DNA from: Bdellovibrio sp. BCCA
GTDB lineage: Bacteria > Bdellovibrionota > Bdellovibrionia > Bdellovibrionales > Bdellovibrionaceae
DNA: 64,000 nt
Assembly: GCF_037996825.1 (NCBI RefSeq)
Contig: NZ_JBBNAC010000001.1
Span: 992,001 to 1,056,000 of the forward strand
Reading direction: 5' to 3'
In this document: one piece after another, positions 25,195 through 34,425 of the stretch
Numbering within the stretch: the stretch's first letter is position 1
Layout of the letters: every line of letters starts with the position of its first letter
Position numbers and translations under genes: made by a program
Notes under the pieces: generated by a model
Database searches by the model: none
Told to the model about the DNA's origin: nothing
The model's input: the letters and a program-made list of their open reading frames with translations, nothing else

Positions 25195-26100
25195 GTGAAG
25201 AACCTCTATCAGCTGACCACCTTTGTAACAGTCATCAGTGAGGGCAGCATGACGGCTGCAGCTGATAAGCTTTATCTGACTCAGCCCGCAGTTTCCCAGC
25301 AAATTCGCAATCTGGAGGAAGATCTAGGTGTGGAGCTCTTGGTGCGCGGTGTACGCCAAATTAAAGCGACTCCTCAAGGCGAAGTCCTCTACGAGTACGC
25401 CAAAAAAATTATCAATCTGACACAACAAGCGGAAATCGCGATCAAATCCATCGGCAATCAAATGAAGGGGCAGCTTCGAATTGGGACATTGAACTCACTC
25501 GGTCTTCACTTAATGAGTCCGATTGTGGGTCGACTTATGCGCCACAATCCGGATCTGATGTTGAAGATCGATTACGAACGCGGTGACGAATTGATCAAAG
25601 GTTTTAAAAAAGGTCAGTATGACATCTTGATTCTTCCGGACGCGAAGGTGGAGTTTTCTGCAGAGCTGGAAAACTGCGAACAGAAATTCCTGGTAAAGGA
25701 AGAGATGTGGCTGGTGGGTTCAAGCAAAGATGAAAAAATGCCTCAGCAGATCACGATGAAAGATATCAGTGCCTTCCCATTGGTGAATTTCACGGATGAG
25801 TTTCCAGGATTCAGTGGTCTTGTGAACAGCAAATTGCAGGCTCTGGGTTTACAAGTCGCCTCGATTTTTGAATCAGCCAATGTAGGAACATTAAAGCGCG
25901 TGATCGAAGCGGGCTTAGGTTGGGGATTTTTGCCAGCGCACTCAATCAAAAAACAAGTGCGCTCCGGACGTTTGAACCGCGTCTACGTGAAGGACCTTCA
26001 CTATGAAATCGATCTGATGTTCTATTATAAAAAGAACTCCGACAATAAAGCTTTGGTCGAGATTTTTTATCAAACCATGGCTCAACAGGAGAAAGGTTAG
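25195..26100 (+). CDS. LysR-family transcriptional regulator
   Basis: A 301-residue regulator. The winged helix-turn-helix occupies about residues 3-62, with GSMTAAADKLYLTQPAVSQQ the family signature, and the effector-binding domain follows from about 90. The start is GTG 25195 behind AAAAGGAG; the open frame begins 27 codons earlier but that part is in the promoter region. It is divergent from the exported tail-anchored protein gene. The effector is unknown. Confidence 0.9.
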   Translation: MKNLYQLTTFVTVISEGSMTAAADKLYLTQPAVSQQIRNLEEDLGVELLVRGVRQIKATPQGEVLYEYAKKIINLTQQAEIAIKSIGNQMKGQLRIGTLNSLGLHLMSPIVGRLMRHNPDLMLKIDYERGDELIKGFKKGQYDILILPDAKVEFSAELENCEQKFLVKEEMWLVGSSKDEKMPQQITMKDISAFPLVNFTDEFPGFSGLVNSKLQALGLQVASIFESANVGTLKRVIEAGLGWGFLPAHSIKKQVRSGRLNRVYVKDLHYEIDLMFYYKKNSDNKALVEIFYQTMAQQEKG

Positions 26101-26118
26101 TTTTCATCTGTCTGGACC

Positions 26119-26145
26119 TAACTTAATCACTCCTTCTTCCGAAAA
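26119..26145 (+). promoter_or_regulatory. sigma-28 (FliA)-type promoter of the chemoreceptor gene
   Basis: TAAC (26119-26122), exactly 15 bases, TCCGAAAA (26138-26145), matching TAAA-N15-GCCGATAA at 3 of 4 and 6 of 8 positions. It is 42 bp upstream of the chemoreceptor start, where flagellar-class promoters are expected. Confidence 0.5.
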
Positions 26146-26186
26146 GACACGAGTAGATCTTGTCTTAATGTGAAGAAGGAATGTTA

Positions 26187-28082
26187 ATGAAAAAGTACTA
26201 TTCAATTCAAGTGAAGCTCGCTGTTCCCATTATTCTCATCGCTTTATTGGTGTTGGGAACAATGACGTTCTTGATGGCTCGTAACGGTCACGAGACGGCC
26301 AAAAAAGGGGCGACAGACAAAACAGTGGCAACGGCGCGTGCTTATGCGACTGAAATGCGTTTGGAAGTGGAGCACGGCTTGGACATCGCCCGCAACATGG
26401 CGCACATTCTGGAAGCTTACAAAAAAGTGGGCTACACGGGTCGTGAAAACATCAACGAAGCTCTTCACGAGATTTTAGTTAAAAATAAATTTCTTATTGG
26501 CACATGGACGGGGTGGGAGCCGAATGCGTGGGATGGCAAAGACGCGCAATACGCAAACACCAAAGGCAACGATGCTTCAGGGCGTTTTGTTCCTTACATG
26601 AACTGGGAAGGTGGCAAAGCCTCTTTGACTCCGTTGATTGGTTATACGAATCCCGGTGAAGGCGATTACTATTTAGTTCCCAAAAGCCGTCAAAAAGAAA
26701 CCATGGTTGAGCCCTATCTTTATCCCATTGATGGCGTGCAAGTGTTGATGACATCTGCTGTAGTTCCTATTGTGATTGAAGGAAAATTCTATGGTGTGGC
26801 CGGCGTCGATCTTCCTTTGAAAGAAATCCAAAAGAAGGCGGCTTCGATTAAACCATTTGAGACATCTGAAGCTTTCCTTGTTACAGCAAAGGGAAACTAC
26901 GTTTCTCATCCAGATGAAAAACTGATCACAAAAGAAGCTCAGTATCCATTTGAGGCGGATAAATTTAAAGAAGCCGTTAAAAAAGGTGAAGAGATCCAAA
27001 TCACAGGTATTGATCCAAAAGACAACAATGAATATCTTTATGTTGTAACTCCGTTGGCTGTTGGAAACACTGAGGAGCCGTGGGCCTTGATTGTGCGCAC
27101 ACCAACAAAAACCGTTTTGGCGGAAGCAAATTCAATGGTGTGGACGCAAGTGGTGATCGCATTGACGGGAATCCTTTTCCTTCTTGCGGCCGTGATCCTG
27201 ATTGCTCGTTATATTTCGAAATCGGTCAGTGCCTTGTCTAAGAAATTACAAAGTTCCGGTGATCAAGTGTCTTCGGCAATTCAACAGCTGTCGATTGCTG
27301 GTCAATCGTTGTCTCAATCTTCCAGTGAGTCTGCGGCGTCTTTAGAGGAAACTGTGGCGGCTCTTGAAGAGATGACATCCATGGTGAAAATGAATTCTGA
27401 TAACGCGAAACAAGCAGCCTCTTTGTCGTCAGCGTCTTCTGACGTTGCCGTTCAAGGTGAAAAAGAAATGCAGGAGCTTTTGTCTTCAATGAATGAAATC
27501 TCGGATTCTTCTAAAAAGATCGAAGAGATTATCAACGTGATTGACGATATCGCTTTCCAAACAAATCTTCTGGCATTGAACGCTTCCGTTGAAGCCGCTC
27601 GTGCCGGCGAGCACGGTAAAGGTTTCGCCGTTGTTGCGGAAGCCGTTCGTTCTTTGGCGCAGAGATCCGCATCGGCAGCAAAAGATATCACGGGCCTTAT
27701 CAAAGAATCCGTAGAAAAAATCGAACGCGGCACTATGAAGTCAGCGAAATCCGGCGACATGCTAAAAAATATCGTTCAGTCGGTGAAAAAAGTTTCTGAC
27801 TTGAACAATGAAATTGCCGTGGCCAGTGAAGAGCAATCCACAGGTATTGCACAAATCGGTAAAGCGATGAACCAATTGGATCAATCCGTTCAATCTAATG
27901 CGGCATCTTCGGAAGAAATCGCAGGCACAGCGGATGAGATCAATACTCAGGCGCAAATCATGAAAACAGTTGTGGATGAGTTGAACCTTGTGGTGTACGG
28001 CGACTCTGCTCAAGACCCACACGGTGAAACGGTTCCGTTTCCGACTCGTGAGGTAGAACACGCGGATCGCAAAGCGGCTTAA
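26187..28082 (+). CDS. methyl-accepting chemotaxis protein with Cache sensor
   Basis: Chemoreceptor of 631 residues. Membrane helix 1 (about 10-30), a periplasmic dCache-like domain ([15 protein letters not shown], then [18 protein letters not shown] and VAGVDLPL), membrane helix 2 (about 312-334), then a long coiled coil with the highly conserved hairpin tip [20 protein letters not shown]. Cache domains of this type bind amino acids or organic acids. The start at ATG 26187 is preferred because AAGGA lies six bases upstream; ATG 26181 is too close to it. No CheB/CheR pentapeptide tether is visible at the C-terminus. Confidence 0.95.
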   Translation: MKKYYSIQVKLAVPIILIALLVLGTMTFLMARNGHETAKKGATDKTVATARAYATEMRLEVEHGLDIARNMAHILEAYKKVGYTGRENINEALHEILVKNKFLIGTWTGWEPNAWDGKDAQYANTKGNDASGRFVPYMNWEGGKASLTPLIGYTNPGEGDYYLVPKSRQKETMVEPYLYPIDGVQVLMTSAVVPIVIEGKFYGVAGVDLPLKEIQKKAASIKPFETSEAFLVTAKGNYVSHPDEKLITKEAQYPFEADKFKEAVKKGEEIQITGIDPKDNNEYLYVVTPLAVGNTEEPWALIVRTPTKTVLAEANSMVWTQVVIALTGILFLLAAVILIARYISKSVSALSKKLQSSGDQVSSAIQQLSIAGQSLSQSSSESAASLEETVAALEEMTSMVKMNSDNAKQAASLSSASSDVAVQGEKEMQELLSSMNEISDSSKKIEEIINVIDDIAFQTNLLALNASVEAARAGEHGKGFAVVAEAVRSLAQRSASAAKDITGLIKESVEKIERGTMKSAKSGDMLKNIVQSVKKVSDLNNEIAVASEEQSTGIAQIGKAMNQLDQSVQSNAASSEEIAGTADEINTQAQIMKTVVDELNLVVYGDSAQDPHGETVPFPTREVEHADRKAA

Positions 28083-28104
28083 GTTATTAAATAAATCTTT
28101 TCTT

Positions 28105-28145
28105 AAAGGCTTGTGCAGATTTGATTTTGCACAAGCCTTTTTTAT
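28105..28145 (+). terminator. rho-independent terminator of the chemoreceptor gene
   Basis: AAAGGCTTGTGCA (28105-28117) pairs with TGCACAAGCCTTT (28128-28140) over a ten-base loop, followed by further T. Strong. Confidence 0.9.
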
Positions 28146-28165
28146 TACCGCTTTACCTTGGAAAT

Positions 28166-28432
28166 CTAGTGACGGCTATCGCGGTCGTTTGAAGGTGGAA
28201 TTTTACTGCAAATGTAACCGCAGTGATGAAAACAAAAATCCTCTTTGCTCCAGCAATATTTTTTTGCGACCACATAACCGCGCGGGCACTGCGGGCGTTC
28301 AAAGCTTGTCGTTGTGATAAGAGGCTCAATCACAGCATTGGCTGGAAGCTGATCCACGGAAGACACCGTGTCCATGGCAAATGCCGAGCTAATTGAAAGT
28401 GTCATGAGAATCATCAAAGCTAATTTCTTCAT
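28166..28432 (-). CDS. small secreted cysteine-rich protein
   Basis: An 88-residue precursor with a signal peptide (ISSAFA|M). The C-terminal 45 residues hold five cysteines in RPQCPRGYVVAKKYC and the following FCFHHCGYIC part. ATG 28432 is chosen for its AAAGGAG RBS. It has no recognised family; a disulfide-stabilised secreted factor is plausible. A second, unrelated small Cys-rich secreted protein is encoded at 30550-30909. Confidence 0.65.
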   Translation of the reverse strand: MKKLALMILMTLSISSAFAMDTVSSVDQLPANAVIEPLITTTSFERPQCPRGYVVAKKYCWSKEDFCFHHCGYICSKIPPSNDRDSRH

Positions 28433-28588
28433 AAGGTCTCCTTTTTTTTTGGAGATTAGAAAGGGCAAGGAGGGTTTTCCATTTCTTTTGGGAATCCCTG
28501 CGACAAAACAAGAAGGTCATTGCAAGTATCCGAAAGGCAGTGGTAATCAGTTTTAAAACCATGTCATGAACTTTCAAAGAGAGGACTT

Positions 28589-29038
28589 ATGAAAACGTGT
28601 TTGATGATTCTTGTTTCAATGCTGGCGACTTCTTCGGCTTTCGCAGCTTCGGACTCTGTCGGCGTTTTCTATCGTCCGGAAAAAGTAAATGTTCTTATCA
28701 ATGAAAATCACAATCGCTCGATGCGCTTGGTAGAGATGATGGAAGTTTTGGGCCTCGGCGGCAAAGCGACTTTGATATCTCCGGACGGAAGTATCAAAAT
28801 GGATTGTGGCGTCGGCGAAGAAGGTTCAGGTTGTACATTTAGATTTCTACCTTCAGCTCACGTGACGATTGGTCATAAAAATGTTGAAGTCGTCGTGACG
28901 GCGGAAGACTTAAAACTGCCACAAGCTCCCAATTTTGAAATGGTTTTTGAAAGCTCTATGGCAGATCGTTTTGTGATGCAAGTTTCTGACGGGAAAGTTT
29001 ATTTCTTCGCCAATAAACGGGGCGGGGAAAAGAACTAA
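28589..29038 (+). CDS. secreted protein of unknown function
   Basis: A 149-residue precursor with a signal peptide (SSAFAA). The mature part is beta-rich, with two cysteines (MDCGVGEEGSGC) about nine residues apart. RBS GAGAGGA. Its stop overlaps the stop of the convergent ppsR by 4 bp. No family recognised. Confidence 0.7.
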   Translation: MKTCLMILVSMLATSSAFAASDSVGVFYRPEKVNVLINENHNRSMRLVEMMEVLGLGGKATLISPDGSIKMDCGVGEEGSGCTFRFLPSAHVTIGHKNVEVVVTAEDLKLPQAPNFEMVFESSMADRFVMQVSDGKVYFFANKRGGEKN

Positions 29039-29883
29039 AAGATCACGCTGTCAGGCAATCCCAGGCGAGCGGCGATAATACGAACAATCTCGCTCGCATT
29101 TTCTTCTAGCGCACGCTCGGTGACGTTGAATACGGGCCAGCGGCGATTCTGCTTGAAGATTTTTTCCGCATATTCAATTTCTTTGGCGATATGAGCCATG
29201 GAAGCGTATTCGCCTCCAGGGTCTTGACCAAATTTTTCAAGACGGCTTTTGCGAATTCTTTGCAAGGAATCCATATCGATAATCAAACCGACAATGCGAC
29301 GCTGATCGATCTTAAATAATTCTTCTGGCAGGGGTGTATCCAAAACCAAAGGAACGTTGGCGACCTTCCAGCCTTTGTGGCTTAAGAAAATCGACAAAGG
29401 AGTTTTACTTGTGCGGGAAATGCCCACTAACACGATGTCAGCTTTATCCAGTTCGGCGAAAGTTTTTCCGTCATCGTGTTTCACGGTGTATTCAATCGCT
29501 TCAATGCGTTTGAAATATCTTTCATCAACTGCACGAAGAGCACCGACATGAGATTCAGAGTGCTCGCCAAAGAACACATCCAATGTACTCAAAAGAGGAC
29601 CCAGCAAATCAAAATAAGGAATGCCTTTTCCAGATGCCATTTCGCGAATCTTATTGCGAAGCTGCTGGCTGGCTACCGTATAAGCAAGCATTCCACGGCG
29701 CTCAAAACATTCTTCAATCACAGCTTCGGCTTGAGTCTCTGTGCGCACGTTCTTACAGCGAATCATATTGATGTCTTTAGTAGAATACTGAACCAAGGCG
29801 GCACGAATCATCGTCGCAGCTGTTTCGCCTGTACTGTCAGAAAGAATATAAATCGTGTAGGTTTTGTTTTCGTTCTCGCTCAT
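29035..29883 (-). CDS. ppsR: pyruvate phosphate dikinase / PEP synthase regulatory protein
   Basis: Bifunctional ADP-dependent serine/threonine kinase and Pi-dependent phosphorylase (DUF299 family) that switches PEP synthase or pyruvate phosphate dikinase off and on. It opens with YILSDSTGETA, the family hallmark, and carries the P-loop-like GISRTSKT at 154-161. At 282 residues it is full length. It overlaps the upstream minus-strand gene by one base and is translationally coupled to it. The target enzyme is not in this window. Confidence 0.93.
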   Translation of the reverse strand: MSENENKTYTIYILSDSTGETAATMIRAALVQYSTKDINMIRCKNVRTETQAEAVIEECFERRGMLAYTVASQQLRNKIREMASGKGIPYFDLLGPLLSTLDVFFGEHSESHVGALRAVDERYFKRIEAIEYTVKHDDGKTFAELDKADIVLVGISRTSKTPLSIFLSHKGWKVANVPLVLDTPLPEELFKIDQRRIVGLIIDMDSLQRIRKSRLEKFGQDPGGEYASMAHIAKEIEYAEKIFKQNRRWPVFNVTERALEENASEIVRIIAARLGLPDSVIF

Positions 29884-30440
29884 TAGTCAGCAAATCCATT
29901 GATAAGGGAACGGCGCACGTTTTCGATATGTTCCTTGAGCCACAAGTCTGCCATGCCGGAAAATAAAATAAACGCAAAGTCGGGGCTTGCTTTAATCACA
30001 AGGCATGTCGTTTTGTGATCCGGATCAAGGTGTTGCAACTGCAGTTTTTCAAGCATCGAGCGTGAATCCGTTTTTAGTACTGACATCAAAGTCATGTCGG
30101 GAAGTTTCACAACAGTTTTACCGTTGTTCTTTAAAAGCTGGCTCACACCTTTATGGAAATAAGCTTGTGCTCTCCATTGGCTGTCGTGATTTTCCAATAA
30201 AACTCCCGCATCAAACATCATCGCCAAGCGAGAAAACACAACAATCGCGCGATCGATATGATCTTCTGGTAAACCTTGAGACAAACCACGAACCAAAGAG
30301 ACATCACGAGAGGCTTCAAAGCTGGCTTGATTGCGTTCTGTCTCTTCCACTTTATTTTCAAAATCGTTGTCCAAGAAAGACTCAAAACGTCTTTGCAATT
30401 TTGTGAATTTTGAAACTAAAGATTGAGATAATTTTTCCAT
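29883..30440 (-). CDS. cytoplasmic protein of unknown function, coupled to ppsR
   Basis: A 185-residue protein without signal peptide. The N-terminal third is charged and helical (KLQRRFESFLDNDFENKVEETERN); the rest could be a GAF/PAS-like sensory fold (AIVVFSRLAMMFDAGVLLEN ... DHKTTCLVIKASPDFAFILFS), but no motif proves it. It ends in a one-base overlap with the ppsR start, so a shared role in carbon-flux control is a guess from context. Confidence 0.7.
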   Translation of the reverse strand: MEKLSQSLVSKFTKLQRRFESFLDNDFENKVEETERNQASFEASRDVSLVRGLSQGLPEDHIDRAIVVFSRLAMMFDAGVLLENHDSQWRAQAYFHKGVSQLLKNNGKTVVKLPDMTLMSVLKTDSRSMLEKLQLQHLDPDHKTTCLVIKASPDFAFILFSGMADLWLKEHIENVRRSLINGFAD

Positions 30441-30549
30441 GCACGTTCCCCTTAAGTTTTATTCTGAGGAGAAGTGGCGGTTTAATCAAGCAAGACAGTG
30501 AGCTATTGACGACCTAGACGAAATTCCAGGCCGCCGTGATTAGAAAATT

Positions 30550-30909
30550 TTAGTAGCAATAGTAAACCCAGTATTTGGTGTATCCGGATTTGGAAGTCGC
30601 ACTACAGTAAACGCGATATCCCGGAGTGACTTCTGAATAACAGCGATAACCACGTGACCAACAAGAGATGCGATAACCACCGGGACATGTTGTCCAAGCT
30701 CGGCACGTGTAAGTTTGAGTGCCTGGTTGTGAGTCAGGATTCGGAGTCAAAAGTCTTTCTGCAAAATCCGGCAACGTCATCGTTTCGTCAGAGAAAACGT
30801 TCGGCAGTGAGCCCTGTCCTCCTTCGGTCGACTGTTCACCCTGGGCCTGGGCGCTGTTTGTGATCAGACAAAAGACAAAGGAAGCAAAAAGTAGAGATAG
30901 AGTTTTCAT
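30550..30909 (-). CDS. small secreted cysteine-rich protein
   Basis: A 119-residue precursor. The start is ATG 30909, with RBS GGGAGGG; the signal peptide ends at SAQAQ. The C-terminal 50 residues contain six cysteines in a Tyr- and Trp-rich setting (CRAWTTCPGGYRISC, RGYRC, YC, YYCY), consistent with three disulfides. No family recognised. A sigma-70-type promoter lies upstream. Confidence 0.68.
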   Translation of the reverse strand: MKTLSLLFASFVFCLITNSAQAQGEQSTEGGQGSLPNVFSDETMTLPDFAERLLTPNPDSQPGTQTYTCRAWTTCPGGYRISCWSRGYRCYSEVTPGYRVYCSATSKSGYTKYWVYYCY

Positions 30910-30956
30910 AGTCCCTCCCGATTTTTTCACGTGTCGAGCGTTATGCTCTTAACAAG

Positions 30957-30985
30957 ATTTTAAAAACCCGGGAAGAGCAAGTAAA
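30957..30985 (-). promoter_or_regulatory. sigma-70-type promoter of the Cys-rich protein gene
   Basis: On the minus strand TTTACT (30985-30980), 17 bases, TAAAAT (30962-30957). The start codon is 48 bp downstream of the -10 box. Confidence 0.45.
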
Positions 30986-31035
30986 CGCGACCATTGGGAC
31001 TGGATGATAAAATACAGCGGAGGATTTAAATGCTA

Positions 31036-31488
31036 CTAATCAAGAACTACGGTGAAGTCTTGCACTTCGTGATGGGTTTTCCACGCCAGTTGTAAGTTTC
31101 CTGTACTTTGTCCAGGCGGAAGAAAAACACGCATTGTTGGCTCTTTCAACTTTTGCCAAATCTCGAAAGCCTGAGATGTCCACGCAGACAAGTCACCTTG
31201 CCATGGCAAAATCACAACCCACTTATTGGGAAGCAACTCCGAAGAAGCGATCATCAAAGGAGCTGTGTCTTTGGTTCTTAAAGATTTTTTTTCAAGCTCG
31301 GTCTCTGCCAAAACTTCTTTGAGATAAGAGGGGAGAGCGTGCGTGCGATGACGGGACGATTTGCAGATTTGGAAATTCAAATACCAATCAAGCTTGGCAG
31401 TCCACTGCGACTTTTCCAAGTCAGGCACGATCCATAGGTCAGAACCGGGATTCAGAGCGCTGGCTTGGGAAAGCACGCTTATGGCCAT
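31036..31488 (-). CDS. protein of unknown function coupled to nusB
   Basis: A 150-residue protein whose ATG overlaps the nusB stop as TAATG, so it is translated by coupling. The N-terminus (MAISVLSQASALNPGSDL) is only weakly hydrophobic and not a clear signal peptide. Contains two Trp-rich segments (KWVVILPWQGDLSAW). No family is recognised. Last gene of the nrdR-nusB unit. Confidence 0.65.
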   Translation of the reverse strand: MAISVLSQASALNPGSDLWIVPDLEKSQWTAKLDWYLNFQICKSSRHRTHALPSYLKEVLAETELEKKSLRTKDTAPLMIASSELLPNKWVVILPWQGDLSAWTSQAFEIWQKLKEPTMRVFLPPGQSTGNLQLAWKTHHEVQDFTVVLD

Positions 31489-31895
31489 TAGTGCACCTTG
31501 CTCACTTGATCAAGAAGACCATTTACGAAACTTGCAGACTCTGTCGTTCCGTATTTTTTCGCGATCTCAACGGCTTCGTTGATCGCGATGTTTTCTTTAA
31601 TAGGATCTTTGGCGAATTTCATTTCGTAAACAGCGATGCGCAAGATATTGCGATCGATCGTCGCCATACGCTCCACTTTCCAGTGAGCACTCGACGCTTG
31701 GATTTTAGAATCTACAGCGGCTTTATTGGATTGCACGCCTGTGACCAAAAGATCGGCGTAGTCGATCACTTCTGGATCAACACTTTGCTCAAAAACATCG
31801 AGGAATGTTTGGTAGCTGATCTGAGGTGCGAACTCAGTTTGAAAGAGGATTTGGAGTGCGAGTTCGCGGGCTTGTCGTCTTGCTGTCAGTTTCAT
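31488..31895 (-). CDS. nusB: transcription antitermination factor NusB
   Basis: Binds boxA RNA with S10 in rRNA antitermination. The 135-residue helical protein starts RRQARELALQILFQTEF (NusB: R..ARe.alq.Ly) and ends with the conserved NEAVEIAKKYGTTESASFVNGLLD. The first 62 bp lie inside the 3' end of nrdR in another frame. The nrdR-nusB order is common among proteobacteria, often with ribH/ribE, which are absent here. Confidence 0.95.
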   Translation of the reverse strand: MKLTARRQARELALQILFQTEFAPQISYQTFLDVFEQSVDPEVIDYADLLVTGVQSNKAAVDSKIQASSAHWKVERMATIDRNILRIAVYEMKFAKDPIKENIAINEAVEIAKKYGTTESASFVNGLLDQVSKVH

Positions 31896-32415
31896 TTGGT
31901 TTCTTTTCGTTTTCTACAAAGTTCATCGCTGTGAGACTTAATTGTGGATTATTTGCATCGACAAAATCAAGCAGTTCAGCGTCTTCCAGTGTCTCCACAA
32001 ACTCTTGGACGTCTTTGAAGGTGCGGTACACGCTCGCAAAGCGGATGTAAGCCACGTCGTCGAGTTGTTTTAATTCCGCCATCACTTTTTTGCCGATAAG
32101 ACGAGATGAAATTTCACTCTCACCACGGTTCACAACCCAGGAAGAGATTCTTTCAACCACGGCATCAATCTGTGCCAAGCTCACAGGACGTTTTTGGCAG
32201 GCAGCTTGAAGACCCTTTAAGATTTTCTCTTTGCTAAAAGGTTCGCGGCGTCCGTCTTTTTTAATGATGAACGGGAAGGCGAGCATGATCGTCTCGACTG
32301 TCGAAAAACGAGCTTTGCACTCAAGACATTCACGACGGCGGCGGATGCTGCCATCTTTCTGCACTCGAGTATCTAAAACTCTGTCGTCTGCATGTCCACA
32401 AAAGGGGCATTTCAT
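31834..32415 (-). CDS. nrdR: transcriptional repressor NrdR
   Basis: ATP/dATP-sensing zinc repressor of ribonucleotide reductase genes. Zinc ribbon C3, C6, C30, C33 (MKCPFCG ... CLECKARFSTVE) and an ATP-cone from about 46 (PFIIKKDGRREPFSKEKILKGLQAAC). The start is ATG 32415; an upstream extension of the frame has no support. At 193 residues it has a tail of about 30-40 residues beyond the usual 150-160, rich in Asn, Thr and Pro, which covers the overlap with nusB. Confidence 0.93.
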   Translation of the reverse strand: MKCPFCGHADDRVLDTRVQKDGSIRRRRECLECKARFSTVETIMLAFPFIIKKDGRREPFSKEKILKGLQAACQKRPVSLAQIDAVVERISSWVVNRGESEISSRLIGKKVMAELKQLDDVAYIRFASVYRTFKDVQEFVETLEDAELLDFVDANNPQLSLTAMNFVENEKKPNETDSKTTSPRTRTPNPLSN

Positions 32416-32558
32416 AGTCTTTGGTCCCGTCCTAAAAGCTGCCTGGAGATTAGGGATGCGGCCCTTGGGAGTCAACGTGTCCAGGTCTAATAACCATACG
32501 CGTCATTAGACTTACATAGCGGGCTAAAAACTGGATAGAATAGGGAGCAGAAAATGAG

Positions 32559-33194
32559 GTGCGTGTGAAGACTTTTCTATCATTGATTTTGCCCTTGCTG
32601 ATGGGCTCCGCTGCTTTAGCACAAGAGTCACAACCTGTGGTCGGCCGTGACGCTGCCGCTCGTTACTTTCAAAAACGCGATCCCGCGCAAAGTTACCAGG
32701 CGGGAAATCCCGGGCCCACGGATCACTTTTTAGCTCTGCATTTTGGTCGTTACATGTCCTCACAATCTTACGACTGGGGTAAAAACGGTCAGCAAGACGA
32801 TGTCGGTGGAAACACTTTTGGAGTCACTTACCGTGTGGGTGAATGGCAAAACTCGATGGATCTCAATTTGCGCATCGACTATGCGGAATTTGATTTGCCG
32901 GGAGAAAATCCTTCGAAACTTTCTTTCATGCCTCTCCTCACATTTCCCGATGCGGGCTCGCGCTTTCCGTTATATTTTGGCGCAGGTGTCGGACTGGGAG
33001 TTTTTTTCAAACAAACCAACAGCAAATCCGCTCTGTCGCTCGACTACCAGTTGGTATTAGGTGCACGGTTCTTTGATATTTTTGAAAACACTGGATTCTT
33101 CATTGAAGCTGGTTTAAAAAACCACATTCATCTGCTCTCTTCCGGGCAATTTAACGGCACCTTCTTATCAGGTGGATTGGTATTTACATTTTGA
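32559..33194 (+). CDS. outer-membrane beta-barrel-like protein
   Basis: A 211-residue precursor with a signal peptide (GSAALAQ). Alternating hydrophobic beta strands and a terminal aromatic (GGLVFTF) suggest a small outer-membrane barrel. The start is GTG at 32559, or the GTG two codons later (32565), which has GAGG better spaced. It overlaps the TTG start of the methyltransferase gene by 4 bp. Confidence 0.65.
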   Translation: MRVKTFLSLILPLLMGSAALAQESQPVVGRDAAARYFQKRDPAQSYQAGNPGPTDHFLALHFGRYMSSQSYDWGKNGQQDDVGGNTFGVTYRVGEWQNSMDLNLRIDYAEFDLPGENPSKLSFMPLLTFPDAGSRFPLYFGAGVGLGVFFKQTNSKSALSLDYQLVLGARFFDIFENTGFFIEAGLKNHIHLLSSGQFNGTFLSGGLVFTF

Positions 33195-34378
33195 AGATTC
33201 ATAAGCATCTCGTAGAAACTATTATTGGCGCCCTTGACGAAGTTTTTGAACAGGGGCAGTACGCAGACAAAGTTATTCAGCGCAATCTCAAAGCGCAAAA
33301 ACAATGGGGCTCTCGCGACAGAAGATTTTTTGCAGAGTCCGTCTACGAGATCGTCCGTTGGGAACGTCTTCTCAGTTATCTTGCTGATGACAACGACTTC
33401 TGGAAAATCTGGGGAGCTTATTGGGTTCGCCAAGGTCACGAGCTTCCTGACTGGGAAGAGCTTGACGGCCTTTCCGCGAAAGACGTGCAAACTCGCATGA
33501 AAGACATTCCGTCCTTCGCGATTGCGCAGTCTATTCCTGATTGGATGGAGCAGCGTTTAGCGCAAGAGTTGGGTCCTGATTACAAAGACGTGGTTCGCGC
33601 TTTGAATCAGCCTGCGGAAGTTTTTCTTCGTACGAATATTTTAAAAACAACTCCGGATGAATTGTTAAAGACTCTCGCTGAAGCAGGAATTTCTGCTGTG
33701 AAAGTGTCTCCGGATTTGCCTCATGCTTTGAAACTCACTGAACGCAAAAACGTATTCATCACAGAGCCTTTCAAGAAAGGTCTTTTTGAAGTTCAAGATG
33801 CGGCTTCGCAAATGGTGGTTCCATTGTTGGATGTGCAGCCAGGCCATCGCGTAGTCGATGCGTGTGCCGGCGCAGGTGGCAAGAGTTTGCACATGGCTTC
33901 ACTCATGAAGAACAAGGGAAAGATTATTTCCTTGGATATTCACGAGTGGAAATTGCAAGAATTGAAAGTTCGCGCACGCCGCGACGGTGTGGACGTGATT
34001 GAAACGCGTGTGATTGATTCCAGCAAAGTGATCAAGCGTTTGTACGATACCGCAGATCGTGTATTGCTTGATGTTCCTTGTTCAGGAATGGGTGTTCTTC
34101 GTCGCAATCCGGATTCAAAGTGGAAACTTTCTAATGACGAAATTGCGCGTCTTCATGACTTGCAGTACGAAATTTTAACGAGCTATTGCGATATCACGAA
34201 AAAAGGCGGGCAGTTGGTTTACGCCACTTGCAGCCTTCTTCCGAGTGAAAATGAAAAACAGATCGAAAGATTCTTGGCGGAACACGGGGAGCGTTGGACT
34301 CTGGTAAAACAGATTCACCTTCGTCCAGACAAAGAAGGCTTCGACGGTTTTTATGCCGCTCTTTTAAAGCGAAACTAG
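33191..34378 (+). CDS. RsmB/NOP-family RNA m5C methyltransferase
   Basis: SAM-dependent cytosine-5 RNA methyltransferase. Motif I VVDACAGAGGKS (221-232), motif IV DVPCSGMG with C297, and motif VI YATCS with catalytic C347. The N-terminal 200 residues include a NusB-like helical region (IQRNLKAQKQWGSRDRRFFAESVYEIVR). TTG start at 33191, overlapping the previous stop as TTGA, indicating coupling. Target (16S rRNA C967, as for RsmB, or another site) is not certain. Length 395. Confidence 0.9.
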   Translation: MKIHKHLVETIIGALDEVFEQGQYADKVIQRNLKAQKQWGSRDRRFFAESVYEIVRWERLLSYLADDNDFWKIWGAYWVRQGHELPDWEELDGLSAKDVQTRMKDIPSFAIAQSIPDWMEQRLAQELGPDYKDVVRALNQPAEVFLRTNILKTTPDELLKTLAEAGISAVKVSPDLPHALKLTERKNVFITEPFKKGLFEVQDAASQMVVPLLDVQPGHRVVDACAGAGGKSLHMASLMKNKGKIISLDIHEWKLQELKVRARRDGVDVIETRVIDSSKVIKRLYDTADRVLLDVPCSGMGVLRRNPDSKWKLSNDEIARLHDLQYEILTSYCDITKKGGQLVYATCSLLPSENEKQIERFLAEHGERWTLVKQIHLRPDKEGFDGFYAALLKRN

Positions 34379-34425
34379 ACCTTCCCGGACTGAGACATTT
34401 TCGTGAGTGCGCCGATAAAGATCCT

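Noticed and set aside
29476-29886. Plus-strand 136-codon open frame opposite ppsR
   Set aside because: ppsR is a clear family member on the other strand, and the antisense product has no domain or signal.
34411-34418. GCCGATAA just before the 34426 gene, a perfect FliA -10 box
   Set aside because: No TAAA-like -35 lies 15 bases upstream, and the box is only 7 bp from the start codon, which would require a leaderless transcript. TCCGATAA just before the fibre gene start (on the minus strand) has the same problem.
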